A DNA stretch of 64,000 nt from Beijerinckia sp. 28-YEA-48 (GTDB taxonomy: Bacteria; Pseudomonadota; Alphaproteobacteria; Rhizobiales; Beijerinckiaceae). The notes under the pieces were generated by a model. It worked only from the letters and a program-made list of their open reading frames with translations, did no database searches and had not been told where the DNA came from. The position numbers were made by a program, and so were the translations under genes. This document shows positions 15,925 to 26,372 of this stretch, piece after piece (position 1 is the first letter of the stretch; every line of letters starts with the position of its first letter). Location of the stretch: positions 2,328,001-2,392,000 of the forward strand of contig NZ_FNSI01000001.1 of NCBI RefSeq assembly GCF_900104955.1. Reading direction: 5' to 3'.

Positions 15925-17094
15925 TCAGAGCTTGCAGTCTTTGGCATAGAAGTCGGCGTGATTGGTCAGCACCTTGCCCTTGGTGACGAGCACGACGTCG
16001 CCCTTGGCGTCCTTCTCAACCTTCAAGGCATACCAATCCTGGATCGGATGCTGGTTGTTGTTGAACTTGAAAGCGCCGCGAACCGAAGCGAAATCGGCTT
16101 TCAGCATGGCCGTGCGGAACGCCTTGAGATCGTCGACCTTACCGCCGGTGTTCTTCAGAGCCGCGCCGATAGCGAGTGCTGCGTCATAAGCCTGGGCGCC
16201 ATAGGCGGTCGGCAGACGGTTGTACTTCTTCTGGAAGGCGGCGACGAATTCCTTGTTCGCCGCATTGTCGAGGTCCGAGTTCCAATGCGAGGAGACATTG
16301 ACGCCGACAGCCGAGTCGCCCAGCGCCTTCATGATGCCGAGATCCATGGACGGCGCCGCGACAACCATCGGGATGGTCGAGAGGAGACCGGCCTGCTGAT
16401 ACTGGCGGGCGAAGGCGATGCCGAGACCACCGGGGTGGAACTGGAACACTGCATCCGGCTTGGCGGCGCGGATCTGGGCCATTTCGGCAGCGAAGTCAGT
16501 CTGATCGAGGCGGGTGTAGATCTCGCCCGCGATTTCACCCTTGAAATAGCGCTTGAAGCCGGCGATCGCGTCCTTGCCGGCCTGGTAGTTCGGCGCCAGC
16601 ACGAAAACCTTCTTGAAGCCAAGGTTGGTGGCGTATTGGCCGGCGCTCTCGTGCAGGGTGTCATTCTGCCAGGAGACGACGAAATAGTTCGGGTGGCATT
16701 CCTTGCCGGCGAAGTTCGACGGCGCGGCGTTGTTGCTGACGTAGACCGCGTCCGAATCCAGCACTTCCGGCGCAACAGCGGCCAGCACATTGGAGAAGAT
16801 CACGCCGGTGAACAGCTTCACCTTTTCGTTCTTGATCAGCCGTTCGGCGATTTCCTTGCCTTGGCCGGGCTTCAGAGCGTCGTCCTCGACCATCACCTGT
16901 ACCGGCACACCGCCAAGCTTACCGCCGCCCATTTCGACCGCCAGCTGGAAGGCGTCACGGGTGTCTTCGCCAAGATAGCCGCCGGGGCCCGACAGGGTGG
17001 TGATCAGGCCAATCTTGACCGGCGCCTGCGCCAAAGCAGGAACAGCCAGACAGGTAGCGACGAGCGCCGCAGCAAACGACTTCACCAAACTCAT
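15925..17094 (-). CDS. Branched-chain-type (LivK/Peripla_BP_6) substrate-binding protein
   Basis: A 389-residue secreted receptor. The signal peptide is residues 1-22 (FAAALVATCLAVPALAQA). The mature protein opens with VKIGLITTLSGPGGYLGED, the ligand-loop pattern of Peripla_BP_6 proteins. Relatives that bind aromatic acids share the SNNAAPSNFAGKECHPNYFVVSWQND style of segment. It ends with YAKDCKL, giving two or more cysteines for possible disulfides. The start ATG follows GGAGGGG. It belongs to the operon that also encodes a ring-cleaving dioxygenase, which suggests an aromatic ligand. Confidence 0.88.
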   Translation of the reverse strand: MSLVKSFAAALVATCLAVPALAQAPVKIGLITTLSGPGGYLGEDTRDAFQLAVEMGGGKLGGVPVQVMVEDDALKPGQGKEIAERLIKNEKVKLFTGVIFSNVLAAVAPEVLDSDAVYVSNNAAPSNFAGKECHPNYFVVSWQNDTLHESAGQYATNLGFKKVFVLAPNYQAGKDAIAGFKRYFKGEIAGEIYTRLDQTDFAAEMAQIRAAKPDAVFQFHPGGLGIAFARQYQQAGLLSTIPMVVAAPSMDLGIMKALGDSAVGVNVSSHWNSDLDNAANKEFVAAFQKKYNRLPTAYGAQAYDAALAIGAALKNTGGKVDDLKAFRTAMLKADFASVRGAFKFNNNQHPIQDWYALKVEKDAKGDVVLVTKGKVLTNHADFYAKDCKL

Positions 17095-17162
17095 AACGGA
17101 CCCCTCCAGAGATTTTTATGGATGTGGCAGTATCATAGGCGCGAGTGTGGGCAAAATGGAAC

Positions 17163-18718
<1,556 letters not shown>

Positions 18719-18991
18719 CGATCAATCTCCATCAGATGGCGGCATTGCTGCGCCTGATTTCCCGCCTCGTCAATGGTCTAGGGCAATCGCGCCCGGCCGC
18801 CGCTGCGCCCTATTTGAATATAACGGCGCAGCCGCATTGGGAACCCCGTGCCGCCTGGAAACCCTTGCCATGCAAGGATAACTGGTGCACCTGCGAATTC
18901 CGTTCAGACCTGACACAGGCCGCCGTTCCACGCAGGAAACGGCCCTGCCTGCCTTCAGGCACAACCCGTTATAAATCTATAAGGAATGCGG

Positions 18992-20362
18992 CTATTGACC
19001 GCGCGGGGTCAGATCAACGATCCTGGCACCTTGCCGGCGTTCCTGCCCGTCATGAACGCTGATCGACGGGACCCCATGTGCCTCAAGGCCTGCCCGGCGG
19101 GTGGCGATCAGTCGATTGAACAGGGTGATCCACGGCGTCGGATCCTGCGCCTCTCCTCCCAGGCCCGGGCGTTTGCTGGTGTCCATCAAGGTGGCAACGA
19201 CGAGGGCATCAAAGTCCCGCTGCACTTCATCGACCCCCTCGAGCGAATCCGCCGCAGCCAGCCTCTCCGTCAGTTGCGGCAACAGTGCTTGGAATGTTCG
19301 CTCGTCGTCGCGCCTGCGGCCGGTGGCCCAGCCCAAGAAGCCGGTGACCGAGGAGCCCGCAATACTCAGGGCAAACAGCGCCAGCCAGATTTGATCGCTG
19401 TATTTCTCAAGGAACGTTTCGGCGTCATCGTTGACCAATGCCGCCGTGCCGTCATGGGGCAGGAAGCGGCGCAGCTCGTCGACCGGCGGCGTCTCGATGT
19501 TGAAAGACATCTCCTGGTCGCGGCGCAGGCGGGTGCGCAGGTCGAGCAGGCTCTTGGTCAGCGCCGTCGCCGTCGTATCCGACATGCGCTCGGTGGCGAT
19601 CAATTCATAGCTGATCGCCACCGTATTGATGGCCGCCTCGGGGCGCGGCGGCGTGCCGCCAAAAACGCCGGCGGGAATTTCCGTACTGACCAGATCGCGG
19701 AACCGAAAAGCAAGCGCCTCGGACGCGGGCATGCCGGTGAAGACCAGCGGGATTTTCAGCTTATCGGTGATCTCGGCCAGGATGCGGCGCGGCATGCGCG
19801 AGTTGGGGTCGATGACCAGGATAAAGGCATCGAGAAGACCATCGGACATGGCGCTCGCCACATCGGCCGGCCGCATTTCCTTGAGCTTCACCTCTTCGGG
19901 CGGGATCTCGTAATGGGCGAAAATGCGCGAGATCAGCGGCAGGCTGGAATCGGCTTCGCCAACGACTGCGACATTGCGGCCATGGAGATCCGTGACACCG
20001 GTGATGCCACTATCCTTGCGGACGACGACGATGATCGACCGCTTTTGCAAGATGGCGACGGATCGGCCCTCGTTTGACGTCGGGTCGTCGCTGCGCGCCA
20101 CGGCGAGATCGACAAGGTGTTTGTCGAGCAGCCTGCTGGCGTCGGAAGAGTTCTTGACTGTGCGGACGTTGAGACGGAATGGCTGGCGCGTATCGATCAT
20201 GGCGCGCTGTACAGCTTGGACGAAACGCGCCTGCTCCGTGCCGTCCGGCCCCACGGCAATGCGCAGGGTGGTCGGCATGGAAAGATAGAGACCGAGAGCG
20301 ATAGCCAGCGCCAGGACCGTAAAGATCCCCGCCAGCAGTCGCAGGAGGACTCGCTTCTGCAT
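18992..20362 (-). CDS. Membrane-anchored TAXI-family solute receptor
   Basis: A 456-residue protein. A single N-terminal membrane segment (LLAGIFTVLALAIALGLYL) precedes a TAXI/NMT1-type binding domain (TLRIAVGPDGTEQARFVQAV; DLHGRNVAVVGEADSSLPLISRIF). A second membrane segment near residue 345 (IWLALFALSIAGSSVTGFLGW) is followed by a charged tail of about 100 residues that would be cytoplasmic. TAXI receptors normally serve TRAP transporters, but no DctQM-like permease is nearby, so this may act as a sensor or use a distant permease. ATG 20362 has GGAAGG four bases upstream. Confidence 0.75.
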   Translation of the reverse strand: MQKRVLLRLLAGIFTVLALAIALGLYLSMPTTLRIAVGPDGTEQARFVQAVQRAMIDTRQPFRLNVRTVKNSSDASRLLDKHLVDLAVARSDDPTSNEGRSVAILQKRSIIVVVRKDSGITGVTDLHGRNVAVVGEADSSLPLISRIFAHYEIPPEEVKLKEMRPADVASAMSDGLLDAFILVIDPNSRMPRRILAEITDKLKIPLVFTGMPASEALAFRFRDLVSTEIPAGVFGGTPPRPEAAINTVAISYELIATERMSDTTATALTKSLLDLRTRLRRDQEMSFNIETPPVDELRRFLPHDGTAALVNDDAETFLEKYSDQIWLALFALSIAGSSVTGFLGWATGRRRDDERTFQALLPQLTERLAAADSLEGVDEVQRDFDALVVATLMDTSKRPGLGGEAQDPTPWITLFNRLIATRRAGLEAHGVPSISVHDGQERRQGARIVDLTPRGQ

Positions 20363-20392
20363 TACCCCTTCCAAGCCACATCCCATTCACAC

Positions 20393-20422
20393 CCTGAACC
20401 GATGCGGCACGATCGGTTCAGG
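20393..20422. repeat. Palindrome CCTGAACCGAT-N8-ATCGGTTCAGG
   Basis: An 11-bp perfect inverted repeat with an 8-nt spacer, 31 bp upstream of the TAXI gene start and 230 bp after iorB. The GAACCGA/TCGGTTC core recurs at 56816-56837, so it may be a shared operator or a dispersed intergenic repeat. Confidence 0.5.
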
Positions 20423-20651
20423 TCACATCCTCGCCATCATAGCAATTGGCCAGAGTTCTTCAGGTTCCGTTCAATCGGCCCCTGCCTCGTTGTCTTGCCG
20501 CATCGCGTGCGGACAAGCTGGCATCCACATCGATGAAAACGCTCCGACAAGCTGCCAAGTGATTCAAGTTAAAAAAAGGCAACACGGTGTGAATTCGCGC
20601 GAACGTGAGCGGTTTCTTTGAATTTGCGAAAATCCACTTAGGAAAAATGCT

Positions 20652-22124
20652 CTACCCAGCCGTTAGCGCCCGCTGGAGCGCCTTGCCCTCGGGATCGGCC
20701 AATGCCGCGGCGATCGCCTGGCGGAGCCGCGGCACGGCGGCGTCCAGCTGCCCGTTGGAGAGCGCCGGCGTGACGATCTTGTCCCAGATCGCCGCATAAT
20801 TGGCGCGGCCGCGCAAATGGGTATCGCCATAGCCCTTGAGCAAGCGCGGCAGTTCCGCCAAAGCGCCGGCGAAGGTCGGGGACGCTTGCAGCGCCAGACG
20901 CATCGCTGCGATCCAGCGCTCAATCGCCGCCGTTTCCTCGGCAAAGCGGAGGGAGGAGCGACGTATACGACCAAGCCCGGCCAGCGCCCGCATGGTCCAA
21001 TAGCCGGTGACGCCGGTGGTCGACAGATTGACGCCACGTCCAAACGGCCACGTCTGCTTGCCCGCCTCTTGGTTCGCGACGGCGCGGCGCATCAGCACAT
21101 TGCCGAGCTTGGCCGGCAGCATGGCGGCGATCTCCTCGACGCCCGGCTTGAGATATTCGACTACGTGCAAAATCTGATCATCGCGCATCTCGGCATCGCG
21201 GCGAATGCGGGCGAAACGATCCTTACGGGTTTTCAGATCGGCGACGCGCGGGATGTCCTCATAGGCCATCCACAAGGCCAGGCGGCGCACGCCCTCTTCC
21301 AGCGCATGAGCCTGACGCGGATCGTCGGTCGATCCGGCGGCATCGCGCAGCAGGCGCACGCGGTCGAGGAACAATTCGGCATAGGCCTCGTCTTGATATT
21401 CGGCGCAGCGCCCCTGCCCGAGCGCCACGACCCGACGCAAGGCCTCGGACGGCGGCGCCGGCTCAGTTGTTTCGACAGCCGTCGCAACCGGCTGCGCGAG
21501 CATGGCTTTGGTCGCAGCAAAGGCAGCGGCGAAACCTTTCAAGCTCGCTTCTGCGCCACGTCCACCGGAGCGGATCGCCGCCTCGCAGATGTCGCGTGCA
21601 AACGGAAAGGCGCCGGCCGCCGCCAAAGCGCCAAACATCGTCGCGCTGATCACCGTACCATTGTCGAGCGCAAGCCTTTCCAGATCCAGCGCGATATAGG
21701 ATCGCGACAGATCTTGGCACAGCCGATCGAGGCGCTCGCCATCAAAGCGGCCATCGCCCATCTGCATTTTCTCGGCCGTCGTGTAGACGCGACTGGTGGA
21801 GGAGATCAGCACCGTGCGTTGGGGCGAGGCAAAGCCGCGTTCAAGCAGGCGCGCGGTTTCCAGATGCTCGCTCGAAATCATGTAGTCGATGCGGCCCGGC
21901 ACGGGCACAAGGGCGAAGACCGGCGAAAGCCCCTGCGGCGCTGGCTCATCCATCATCTCGATGTAATAGCTGGTGGCGCCGGTGCGCTGGGCGACGCCCG
22001 GCACCGATGTCGCCTGTACCGGCCGTTTCGCCTGCAACGCGGCTGAGACGATCCATTCGGCCAACACGCCGCCACCCTCGCCGCCTAGCGCGGCGATGAG
22101 CAAAGTCCGAGGCTGCGCGCCCAT
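20652..22124 (-). CDS. iorB: Indolepyruvate ferredoxin oxidoreductase, beta subunit, with C-terminal extension
   Basis: A 490-residue subunit. Residues about 5-200 are the 2-oxoacid oxidoreductase gamma/catalytic domain (LLIAALGGEGGGVLAEWIVSAAL; SVPGVAQRTGATSYYIEM). The rest, about 290 residues, is an added helical domain of the DUF6537 type found in long proteobacterial IorB proteins. With IorA it decarboxylates arylpyruvates (from Trp, Phe, Tyr transamination) to aryl-acetyl-CoA with reduction of ferredoxin. Its ATG overlaps the iorA stop in TGATG, so translation is coupled. Confidence 0.88.
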   Translation of the reverse strand: MGAQPRTLLIAALGGEGGGVLAEWIVSAALQAKRPVQATSVPGVAQRTGATSYYIEMMDEPAPQGLSPVFALVPVPGRIDYMISSEHLETARLLERGFASPQRTVLISSTSRVYTTAEKMQMGDGRFDGERLDRLCQDLSRSYIALDLERLALDNGTVISATMFGALAAAGAFPFARDICEAAIRSGGRGAEASLKGFAAAFAATKAMLAQPVATAVETTEPAPPSEALRRVVALGQGRCAEYQDEAYAELFLDRVRLLRDAAGSTDDPRQAHALEEGVRRLALWMAYEDIPRVADLKTRKDRFARIRRDAEMRDDQILHVVEYLKPGVEEIAAMLPAKLGNVLMRRAVANQEAGKQTWPFGRGVNLSTTGVTGYWTMRALAGLGRIRRSSLRFAEETAAIERWIAAMRLALQASPTFAGALAELPRLLKGYGDTHLRGRANYAAIWDKIVTPALSNGQLDAAVPRLRQAIAAALADPEGKALQRALTAG

Positions 22125-24268
22125 CACGCCGCTCCCGCCGTCAGCGCCCGCCGAACGCCGGCCTTGGCGCGATCGATCCAGTTGGGATTGGTGACGATCT
22201 CGGCGCGGAAGAAGGATGGGCACAGGGTCGCCGCATGGGCATTGGCGCCACACAGGCCACAGCCGACGCAACCATTGGTGATATGCGCCACCGGATCGGT
22301 CTTCAGCGGATCACTTGAGGGCTTCACCGTCAGGGTCGGACAGCCCGACAGGCGAATACAGGAATGATCGCCCGTGCAGGTGTCCTCATCAACGCCAAAC
22401 CGCTCGCGCACGACGCGCTTGCCTTCTCCGAGCAATTTGGCCCGCAGCGGTCGCAAGCGGCGCTGGCGCTCGAGCTGACATTCGCCCTCGGCGATGATCA
22501 CCTTGAGGCCGTCAAAAGGCGTGCGCATGGCTTCCACAATGGTCTTGCGCATGTCGCCAACACGATAGTTGTTGACCGTGCGCATCCATTTCACGCCCAT
22601 GCCCTTGAGCGTGTTCTCAATGGTGAGATCGCTGTCGACAGTCGAGGCGCCGGCGGCTTTTTCGCGCGCATCTACTTGTGGCGTCGAAATCACATCCTGT
22701 GTGCCCGTCGCCGACGTATAGCCGTTTTTCATGATGACCAGGATCTGGTCGCCATGGTTGAGCAGCGACGACGTGACGCCAGAGAGCAGGCCATTATGCC
22801 AGAAGCCACCATCACCCATGATGGCAATCGGCCGCTTCTGCGAAAAACCCTGCACGCCAGCGCTCGAAGCGAGACTCATGCCATAGCCGAGAATGGAATT
22901 TCCGAACGAGAACGGCTCGAAGGTCGCGAAGGCGTGACAGCCGATATCGGCGGAGACGTGAACTTTGCCGACTTCGCGCTCGGCCAGCTTCAGCGCCGCG
23001 AAAACAGGGCGCTCCGGACAACCGATGCAAAAGCCCGGCGGGCGCGGCGGCAAGGGACCAGCGAGTATCGCCTGCGCCTTGCCGCGCAGATCGGAGAGCT
23101 CGTTCGCAAACCGCGCGCCACCTGACGTGTCGATTGAGGGCGCGTGCCGCGCCAAAAGTTTGATGAGGCCAGCAACCAGAACTTCGGTCGTGTATTCGCC
23201 CGTCGGTGCGAACATATCCTTGCCGTGCAGCACGGTGTTGATATCCGCCCGGCGCAGAATGGCGCCGATCTCATGTTCTATATATTCGGGCTGGCCTTCC
23301 TCGATCACCGCGATGGCCTTGCGGCCGGCGGCAAAGGCGGTGATCTCTTCAGGCACCAGCGGATAGACCACGTTAAGCGCCAAGATCGGAATATCGGTGC
23401 GGCCATAAGCATCGGCCAAACCTATTTCCTGCAAGGCGCGAATGAGGCCGTTGTAGAGACCGCCCTGGATGATCAGGCCGACGTCGCCGTGGCGACCATC
23501 GAAGATTTCATTGAGCTTGTGATCGCGGATGAACTGGCGCGCCGCCGGCATGCGCACGTCGAACTTGAGCTTCTCGTGTTTGTAGGTGACGGGCGGATGG
23601 GCCAGCCGATCATAGAGGAATTCGGCCGGCATTTTCTGCACGTCGCGGGCTGAGATTTTCGGCGCGATATTGTCGCTCGCCGTGAAGGCACCGCGCACAT
23701 GGCAAGCGCGGATGCGCAATTCCATGATCACCGGCGCATTGGAGGCTTCCGACAGTTCAAAACTCTTTTCGACCATGTTGACGATGGTCTGCAGATTGGG
23801 GCGCGGGTCCATCAGCCACATGGTGGATTTCATGGCAAAGGCGTGGGTGCGCTCCTGGATGACGCTGGCGCCCTCGCCGTAATCCTCGCCAACGACGATG
23901 AGCGCACCGCCCATGACACCAGGCGACGACAGATTGGAGAGCGCATCGGCCGCCACATTGGTGCCGACGATGGATTTCCATGTCACCGCGCCACGCACCG
24001 GATACATGATCGAGGCGCCGAGCATGGCGGCGGCGGAGGCTTCGTTGGTGCAAGCCTGCACATGGACGCCAAGCTCGCCCATCAGCTCCTTGGCTTCGAC
24101 CATGACATCGAGCAGATGCGACACCGGCGCACCCTGATAGCCACCGACATAGGTGACACCCGATTGCAGCAGCGCCTTGGTGACGGCGAGAATGCCCTCG
24201 CCCTGAAACGTTTCGCCCTGCCCCAGTTTCAGCAGCTCGATTTCCTTGCTGAATGAAACCTCAGCCAT
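22124..24268 (-). CDS. iorA: Indolepyruvate ferredoxin oxidoreductase, alpha subunit
   Basis: A 714-residue subunit. The order is a PYR-like domain (GNEA-type region with GYQGAPVSHLLD and TNEASAAAMLGAS), a middle domain, a TPP-binding domain with IMGDGGFWHNGLLSGVTSSLLN (GDG...N motif), and a C-terminal ferredoxin region. The C-terminal cysteines include CTGDHSCIRLSGCP and CVGCGLCGANAHAATLCP, which would ligate Fe-S clusters. A CxxC in PPGFCIGCPERP lies between the domains. ATG 24268 gives MAEVSFSKEIELLK; upstream in-frame residues are not conserved-looking. It diverges from a peptide-type binding protein gene across a spacer with tandem operator-like repeats. Confidence 0.9.
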   Translation of the reverse strand: MAEVSFSKEIELLKLGQGETFQGEGILAVTKALLQSGVTYVGGYQGAPVSHLLDVMVEAKELMGELGVHVQACTNEASAAAMLGASIMYPVRGAVTWKSIVGTNVAADALSNLSSPGVMGGALIVVGEDYGEGASVIQERTHAFAMKSTMWLMDPRPNLQTIVNMVEKSFELSEASNAPVIMELRIRACHVRGAFTASDNIAPKISARDVQKMPAEFLYDRLAHPPVTYKHEKLKFDVRMPAARQFIRDHKLNEIFDGRHGDVGLIIQGGLYNGLIRALQEIGLADAYGRTDIPILALNVVYPLVPEEITAFAAGRKAIAVIEEGQPEYIEHEIGAILRRADINTVLHGKDMFAPTGEYTTEVLVAGLIKLLARHAPSIDTSGGARFANELSDLRGKAQAILAGPLPPRPPGFCIGCPERPVFAALKLAEREVGKVHVSADIGCHAFATFEPFSFGNSILGYGMSLASSAGVQGFSQKRPIAIMGDGGFWHNGLLSGVTSSLLNHGDQILVIMKNGYTSATGTQDVISTPQVDAREKAAGASTVDSDLTIENTLKGMGVKWMRTVNNYRVGDMRKTIVEAMRTPFDGLKVIIAEGECQLERQRRLRPLRAKLLGEGKRVVRERFGVDEDTCTGDHSCIRLSGCPTLTVKPSSDPLKTDPVAHITNGCVGCGLCGANAHAATLCPSFFRAEIVTNPNWIDRAKAGVRRALTAGAA

Positions 24269-24440
24269 GGCTTTTCCTCTCCGTTCCCAATGCGCGCATT
24301 TCACGGCAGTTGAGAATTATTTCAAGCGGGAAGCCAGGGCTGTTTTCAGCGACGACGCAGCGAGAAGGATCGATAAGCTCCTAACCGCATTCCAATTTCT
24401 CACTTATATCGCCACTCGACGCACCTTGACCTCCCTTGCT

Positions 24441-24474
24441 AATTGGACAACCATTGTAATTGGAAAACCATTTG
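24441..24474. promoter_or_regulatory. Tandem 17-bp direct repeat, candidate operator pair
   Basis: AATTGGACAACCATTGT (24441-24457) is followed without gap by AATTGGAAAACCATTTG (24458-24474). Each unit holds an imperfect dyad ATTGG-N4-CCATT. The pair lies in the spacer between divergent iorA and the binding-protein gene, 58 bp upstream of the latter's ATG. A regulator bound here could control both directions. Confidence 0.55.
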
Positions 24475-24531
24475 CTCTTAAGGCTGGATCAGCCAGCTTA
24501 TCAATAAGGGGCGGTTTGGGAGGGGGACGTC

Positions 24532-26073
24532 ATGTCGAAGGCTTTTGCCGGGGCTTTGCTATGTTCAACGGTGTTTCTTGTTGCTGCGCCCGCCGAGGCG
24601 CAAAAGGCACAGGACACCCTGCGGGTCGCCTATAAGGTGCCGATCTCAACCACGGACATCTATTACGATCCGCAACCGGAGATGGCGCTCACATCCGCAG
24701 CTGTGTTCGACATGCTGGTCGCCTTCGATGCCAAGACCAAAACTCTGCGGCCATCGTTGGCGGAAAGCTGGAAGCAGGTCACCCCGACCGTGATCGAAAT
24801 GAAACTACGCGAAGGCATCAAATTCCACGATGGTTCGCCGTTCACCGCCGACGACGTGGTCTATACGCTGACCTACATCACCGATCCGAAATCCAATCTG
24901 CGCTCGACAGCGCTGTGGAGCTTTATCGAGAAGGTTGAGAAGATCGACGACCACAACGTTCGGATCACCACCAAGAGCCCAACGCCCTATGCGCTGGCAC
25001 GTCTTGCCGCTGCCACACCGATCTTTCCGAAGGCAGTGCATTCGAGGCTCGAGAACAAAGCCGACTTTGGCCGTCGCACGCCAATCGGCACCGGCCCCTA
25101 CAAAGTGGTTTCGGTTGATGCTTCGAGCGGCATCAAACTTGTCCGCAACGACGACTACAAGCCGGCCGGATCGTGGAACGCGAGAGCGCGCATCAAGAAT
25201 GTTCACCTCTTGCCGATGCCCGATCCGCAGACGCAGATCGCGCAGCTTCTGACCGGAGGCATCGACATCATCCTGGAGTCACCGAAGGACCAATCGGAAC
25301 AGCTCACCACGATGCCGAACATCACGTCCACGGCGGTCGGAAACACGGTCTACACCTATATGCTGTTTGATGCCGCCGGCCGTTCGGGCGTGGAACCTCT
25401 GACCAAGCCGGAGGTGCGGCGCGCGCTAGCCATGGCGGTCGATCGCCCCCTGCTCGCGAAGGCGATCATGGCCGGTGGCGACATGGTGAAGGTTGTCGAC
25501 GCGCCTTGCAGTCCAGCGGCGCAGGTCGGTTGCGTCGCCACACCGATCAAATTCAAACACGATCCCAAGGCGGCGCGCGACCTTCTCGCCAAAGCCGGCT
25601 ATCCCAACGGCTTCGACGTGCAGATCACGACGCTGACTGGCGCCGAGAAGCTGGGCGAGGCCATCGCGGGCCAGTTGCGCGCCATCGGCGTGCGCGCCAG
25701 CATGGATCACACCACCTTCGTCGCCTTCCGCACCAAGCAGACGGCCGGCAAGTTTCAGATCCTCGTCGCCCACTACAGTTCCGGCGGCACGTCCGACGTC
25801 AACTCGGTGCTGCAGACCTATCTGGAAAACGAATCGCGCGACTATTGGCGCGACAAGGAGCTGGCCAAGCTCGCAACCGCGTCGGCGATCGAAATGGACC
25901 CAAAGCAGCGCGACGACCTGTTGCGCCAGACCTTCGACATGATGAATGACAAGACGCTGCTTTTGCCGCTGACCACGTTCCCGGCCGTGCTGGTGCACAC
26001 GACCGATCTGGTCTTGCCGCAAGTCTCGACCATTTTCACCGGGCCAGAGTTCAACAACATCGCCTGGAAATAG
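24532..26073 (+). CDS. Family 5 (oligopeptide/nickel-type) ABC substrate-binding protein, copy 1
   Basis: A 513-residue secreted receptor. The signal peptide spans about residues 1-23 (ALLCSTVFLVAAPAEA, cleavage before QKAQD). The SBP_bac_5 pattern is clear: LRPSLAESWKQVTPTVIEMKLREGIKFHDGSPFTADDVVYTL near residue 80, and GTGPYKVVSVD near 180. A cysteine pair (DAPCSPAAQVGCV) could form a disulfide. GGAGGGGGA precedes the ATG. No permease or ATPase gene follows, so it depends on a transporter elsewhere. A strong intrinsic terminator follows. Confidence 0.9.
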   Translation: MSKAFAGALLCSTVFLVAAPAEAQKAQDTLRVAYKVPISTTDIYYDPQPEMALTSAAVFDMLVAFDAKTKTLRPSLAESWKQVTPTVIEMKLREGIKFHDGSPFTADDVVYTLTYITDPKSNLRSTALWSFIEKVEKIDDHNVRITTKSPTPYALARLAAATPIFPKAVHSRLENKADFGRRTPIGTGPYKVVSVDASSGIKLVRNDDYKPAGSWNARARIKNVHLLPMPDPQTQIAQLLTGGIDIILESPKDQSEQLTTMPNITSTAVGNTVYTYMLFDAAGRSGVEPLTKPEVRRALAMAVDRPLLAKAIMAGGDMVKVVDAPCSPAAQVGCVATPIKFKHDPKAARDLLAKAGYPNGFDVQITTLTGAEKLGEAIAGQLRAIGVRASMDHTTFVAFRTKQTAGKFQILVAHYSSGGTSDVNSVLQTYLENESRDYWRDKELAKLATASAIEMDPKQRDDLLRQTFDMMNDKTLLLPLTTFPAVLVHTTDLVLPQVSTIFTGPEFNNIAWK

Positions 26074-26124
26074 TCGGTCGAACGCCGGAGGCGCTTCGAC
26101 GAAGACGCGCATTCGCTTTTTAAC

Positions 26125-26153
26125 AAAGGGCGGCCCCGCAAGGCCGCCCTTTT
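26125..26153 (+). terminator. Intrinsic terminator
   Basis: AAAGGGCGGCC (26125-26135) pairs with GGCCGCCCTTT (26142-26152) around CCGCAA, followed by the T-run. It closes the first binding-protein gene. Confidence 0.85.
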
Positions 26154-26372
26154 CGGTTGCCCCTGTTAACGCCTTGATGCCGTTCACCATCTCACCCGCC
26201 ACTACGGACAAGCTGAGGTTTGGACCCGCAAATCGCTGCGGATGTCTTCCGGTCTAGCTGCCGACAAAACTAGACAATTATTAGCTATTTAAGTAAGAAG
26301 CCCGCCAACGCTGCGAGCGTCGGGTGCTCGCGGGTTCAAACAAGCGGTTTCAGTATTTTCGGGAGGAATCTC

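Noticed and set aside
18986..20077. + strand open frame opposite the TAXI receptor
   Set aside because: No family features; the - strand frame has binding-domain motifs and two membrane segments.
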